Below are positions 4,972-6,774 of a stretch of DNA of 6,774 nucleotides, piece by piece. Where the stretch lies: positions 1-6,774 of the forward strand of contig JAEOUI010000288.1 in NCBI GenBank assembly GCA_016839425.1, in the 5' to 3' direction. The translations under genes and the position numbers were made by a program. Numbering within the stretch: the stretch's first letter is position 1; the number at the start of each line of letters is the position of its first letter. Source of the DNA: Promethearchaeota archaeon. GTDB lineage: Archaea; Asgardarchaeota; Lokiarchaeia; Sigynarchaeales; SOKP01. The notes below the pieces were generated by a model that worked only from the letters and a program-made list of their open reading frames with translations, made no database searches and had not been told where the DNA came from.

Positions 4972-6015
4972 TCAATTTCCATCAGAAACTCCCCAGGTGA
5001 AATTCATCTTCTCAATCTCATGTAGAATAGTCCCAATTTCAACCTTATCTTTTTTTGAGGTCAATTTTTCGAAAATCTTTAAGGCTTCGTTGTAGTCATC
5101 GACGAGTTCCTTACTAAAACAATGATATACAAGGTAATCAATACCCGCAACAGTAGCAGCTAAAATTTGCAATAAGGCCATTATGACTTTATTTCCTCCG
5201 TACGCTCCCGTGCCCCAATTACCCGTGTGAACGATAACAGGATTTTTCTTAACATCTTGCTTATAAGTCTCAATTCTTGCAGCTAAAAAGGCAGTATAGG
5301 CCGTATTAAATATTTCCGAGATGGTTTTTAGAGAATATTCACCCGTACCGTATTTTGGGGCCTCCATTGCGATTATATTTGACAAGGTTGGTGGAGAGAG
5401 GCCTTTTGTTGCCTTTTTAATCGCCATCTCAGACGCGTCTGCAAATTCCTTGCCATATAAACCATTTGGTCTCCCACTAGCTATATCTGGATTAATAGAG
5501 ACTTCTACTCTTCTTTGCGCACCTCTAATCAGTACTGGAGTAGGAGAACCGTTTACATCTCTCGTGTAGGGACCATAATTTGAATCGTTTAATTCAAGCT
5601 CGCATAAGCACTCTCTCAAGGAACCTAAAATTGGGTGCTCAGCAACTTGCATTTCGTCCTGAGCAAACAAACCTCCTCCGTAGTATCCAAACAGGTTTCT
5701 ATCAGCAAAATTCACATGCCATTCAATTGCGTTTAAATCTGAAAATCGGGATTGGTATTTATAGATGGTTTGATCCATTAAATGCTGTGTTGTGAGATTA
5801 ATTCGGTTTAGCCCTTCAGGCCAACTAATTTGAGACCATTTTGAAAAGGTTATTTTTCCAATATGAACGCATCCAAGGGGACAAGCGATGTCAAAGACGA
5901 GTTGTTTATTAGGATTAAAAAGTTTTGGGGGGAAGCGATTCATCAGGTCCGATGCATCAAACTCATGTCTTATAATTAAAAATTTCTTTTCTATTTCTTG
6001 AAAATCGTCATTCAT
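4972..6015 (-). CDS. Poly(ADP-ribose) glycohydrolase (PARG)-like protein
   Basis: A 347-residue protein whose landmarks match the PARG catalytic domain, which cleaves ribose-ribose bonds in poly(ADP-ribose) or removes ADP-ribose. Near residue 100 it reads WHVNFADRN, then GYYGGGLFAQDEMQ (110-123), the equivalent of the glycine loop and Gln-Glu-Glu catalytic motif; Glu121 aligns with the essential second Glu and Asp120 with the first. SNIIAMEAP (212-220) corresponds to the VAIDAL strand and EIFNTAYTAF (234-243) to the following helix. TGNWGTGAYGG (264-274) followed by LLQILAATVAGID is very close to human TGNWGCGAFGG and ILAAA. Departures: Asn102 where human PARG has Asp (VDFAN), and the Gly triplet shifted toward Gln. 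Residues 150-205 (LIRGAQRRVEV, GRPNGLYGKEFADASE) look like a lineage-specific segment. The protein is soluble, with no targeting sequence. ATG 6015 gives a plausible start, with GTGA 8 bases upstream. It is transcribed divergently from purC. A restricted macrodomain-type hydrolase is the main alternative. Confidence 0.82.
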   Translation of the reverse strand: MNDDFQEIEKKFLIIRHEFDASDLMNRFPPKLFNPNKQLVFDIACPLGCVHIGKITFSKWSQISWPEGLNRINLTTQHLMDQTIYKYQSRFSDLNAIEWHVNFADRNLFGYYGGGLFAQDEMQVAEHPILGSLRECLCELELNDSNYGPYTRDVNGSPTPVLIRGAQRRVEVSINPDIASGRPNGLYGKEFADASEMAIKKATKGLSPPTLSNIIAMEAPKYGTGEYSLKTISEIFNTAYTAFLAARIETYKQDVKKNPVIVHTGNWGTGAYGGNKVIMALLQILAATVAGIDYLVYHCFSKELVDDYNEALKIFEKLTSKKDKVEIGTILHEIEKMNFTWGVSDGN

Positions 6016-6051
6016 AATTTTTCACTACTAATTTTCTTCACTTATTGTAAT

Positions 6052-6064
6052 AATTTAATAAAAA
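6052..6064 (-). promoter_or_regulatory. Candidate TATA element of the PARG-like gene
   Basis: On the minus strand this reads as TTTTATTAAATTA, about 43 bases before ATG 6015. Transcription would start near 6032 with a leader of about 17 bases. It lies within the shared 113-base divergent region with purC, and the nine-base ATTTAATAA occurs on the + strand both here (6053-6061) and at 6084-6092. Confidence 0.35.
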
Positions 6065-6090
6065 TTTTCTGTAAATATTTTTGATTTAAT

Positions 6091-6100
6091 AAGTATATTT
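6091..6100 (+). promoter_or_regulatory. Candidate TATA element of purC
   Basis: AAGTATATTT is centred about 33 bases before ATG 6129, predicting a start near 6121 and a very short leader. No purine riboswitch or clear operator is visible in the 113-base gap. Confidence 0.45.
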
Positions 6101-6128
6101 TTTATGCGTTTCTTGTTTAGTAAAGATT

Positions 6129-6774
6129 ATGACAATAGGAGATTTGGATAATATCATTAAACTTCAATTTGACAAGACTTTAAAGGATACTAACTTAATA
6201 GTTCCAGGAGCTAAAATATATCGAGGCAAGGTCCGGGACAATTACATCCTTAACGACAAACGAATCATTGTTGCAACTGATAGGATTTCTGCTTTTGATA
6301 GGGTGATAACGACCATACCTTTTAAAGGCGAGCTCCTCAACCAAGTCAGCAGTTTTTGGTTTGAAAAAACGAAACACATCGTTAAAAATCACATCATAGA
6401 CATTCCGGACCCAAACATTTCCGTGACTCATCAATGCGAAACTGTACCTATAGAAATGATCGTAAGGGCATACATAACGGGTACGGCCTGGCGCAAGTAT
6501 TTAAAAAGGGAAACCGTATCGGGTATCGAACTCCCTAAAGGTTTGACCAAAAATCAAAAGCTAGACGAAGTGGTTTTGACGCCATCAACAAAAGCAGAAT
6601 CGGGACACGACATTTACATCTCAAGAGAAGAAATTTTAAAGCAAAAAATGGTTGATAAGGATATTTACGAACAAATGGAAGAAGCAGCTTTGAAATTGTT
6701 TGCGTTTGGACAAGATTATTGCAAAAAGAATGGTTTGATCTTAGTTGATACGAAATACGAAATGGGAATAAAGA
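6129..6774 (+). CDS. purC: Phosphoribosylaminoimidazole-succinocarboxamide (SAICAR) synthase, 3' end outside the window
   Basis: The open frame runs from ATG 6129 to the right edge: 215 complete codons without a stop. The enzyme joins CAIR and aspartate with ATP to give SAICAR in de novo purine synthesis, in the cytosol. Motifs in order: YRGKVRDNY (31-39, nucleotide-binding N-lobe), VATDRISAFD (48-57), IPFKGELLNQ (63-72), MIVRAYITGTAW (110-121), SGIELPKG (131-138), TPSTKAESGHD (151-161) and LVDTKYEMG (205-213, the late signature, usually -FEFG or -YEFG). The long form with SAFW-F and ITGTAWR-Y resembles the yeast ADE1/archaeal type of about 300 residues, so about 90 residues are missing. The N-terminal helix before GKVRD supports this start; an out-of-frame ATG at 6104 is not used. 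No other pur gene is visible in the window. Confidence 0.95.
   Translation, partial: MTIGDLDNIIKLQFDKTLKDTNLIVPGAKIYRGKVRDNYILNDKRIIVATDRISAFDRVITTIPFKGELLNQVSSFWFEKTKHIVKNHIIDIPDPNISVTHQCETVPIEMIVRAYITGTAWRKYLKRETVSGIELPKGLTKNQKLDEVVLTPSTKAESGHDIYISREEILKQKMVDKDIYEQMEEAALKLFAFGQDYCKKNGLILVDTKYEMGIK

Noticed and set aside
5321..5795. Two + strand frames (5321-5569 and 5580-5795) inside the PARG-like gene
   Set aside because: Antisense to conserved PARG motifs and without family-like sequence; they follow from the coding pattern of the opposite strand.
6053..6092. Nine-base direct repeat ATTTAATAA in the divergent region
   Set aside because: A/T-only words of this length recur by chance in such AT-rich DNA; no flanking conservation or symmetry supports a binding site.
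6195..6434. 79-codon minus-strand frame opposite purC
   Set aside because: It overlaps the conserved GKVRD and DRISAFD region of purC; a shadow frame.
1..6774. CRISPR arrays, tRNA or rRNA genes, insertion sequences
   Set aside because: No regularly spaced repeats, no cloverleaf-like GC-rich stretch in the gaps, and no transposase motifs or terminal inverted repeats; gaps between genes are 35-139 bases.

Overview
The window (about 34% G+C by eye) looks archaeal, most likely an Asgard archaeon of the Lokiarchaeia. The evidence is AT-rich DNA, TATA-like elements 25-40 bases before several starts, short leaders with weak or no Shine-Dalgarno sequence, and a first gene whose layout I recall from Lokiarchaeal genomes. 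Three genes also resemble eukaryotic families: a GK5-like FGGY kinase, a DCTPP1-like dCTPase and a PARG-like ADP-ribose glycohydrolase. The taxon is inferred from sequence style and recalled family resemblance, not from a search.

Layout. Positions 1-1244 (+) hold the 3' part of a single-pass membrane protein with an outside beta-rich region and a cytoplasmic domain. It enters from beyond the left edge and is cut by one in-frame TAG at 720-722; the same frame stays open and family-like up to 1244. A promoter with a striking inverted repeat (1296-1343) precedes the FGGY kinase (1363-2904, +). After a T-rich gap come three genes on the + strand with 35- and 54-base gaps: an alpha/beta hydrolase (3044-3877), a MazG-superfamily nucleotide pyrophosphohydrolase (3913-4278) and a compact PHP-domain phosphoesterase (4333-4908). 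They could be one transcription unit, but each has an AT-rich promoter-like leader. The PARG-like gene (4972-6015, -) converges on the PHP gene and diverges from purC (6129 onward, +), which runs off the right edge.

How the genes fit together. I see no defence island, CRISPR array, transposon, tRNA or rRNA. This is a neighbourhood of separate housekeeping and signalling genes with a loose nucleotide theme: purine synthesis (PurC), nucleotide pool cleaning (dCTPase-like), possible phosphoester hydrolysis (PHP) and ADP-ribose removal (PARG-like). The points most worth checking are the archaeal PARG homologue with a modified signature loop, the amber-interrupted receptor-like gene, the GK5-like kinase that lacks the glycerol-binding Glu, its operator-like repeat, and an extra residue in the hydrolase nucleophile elbow.
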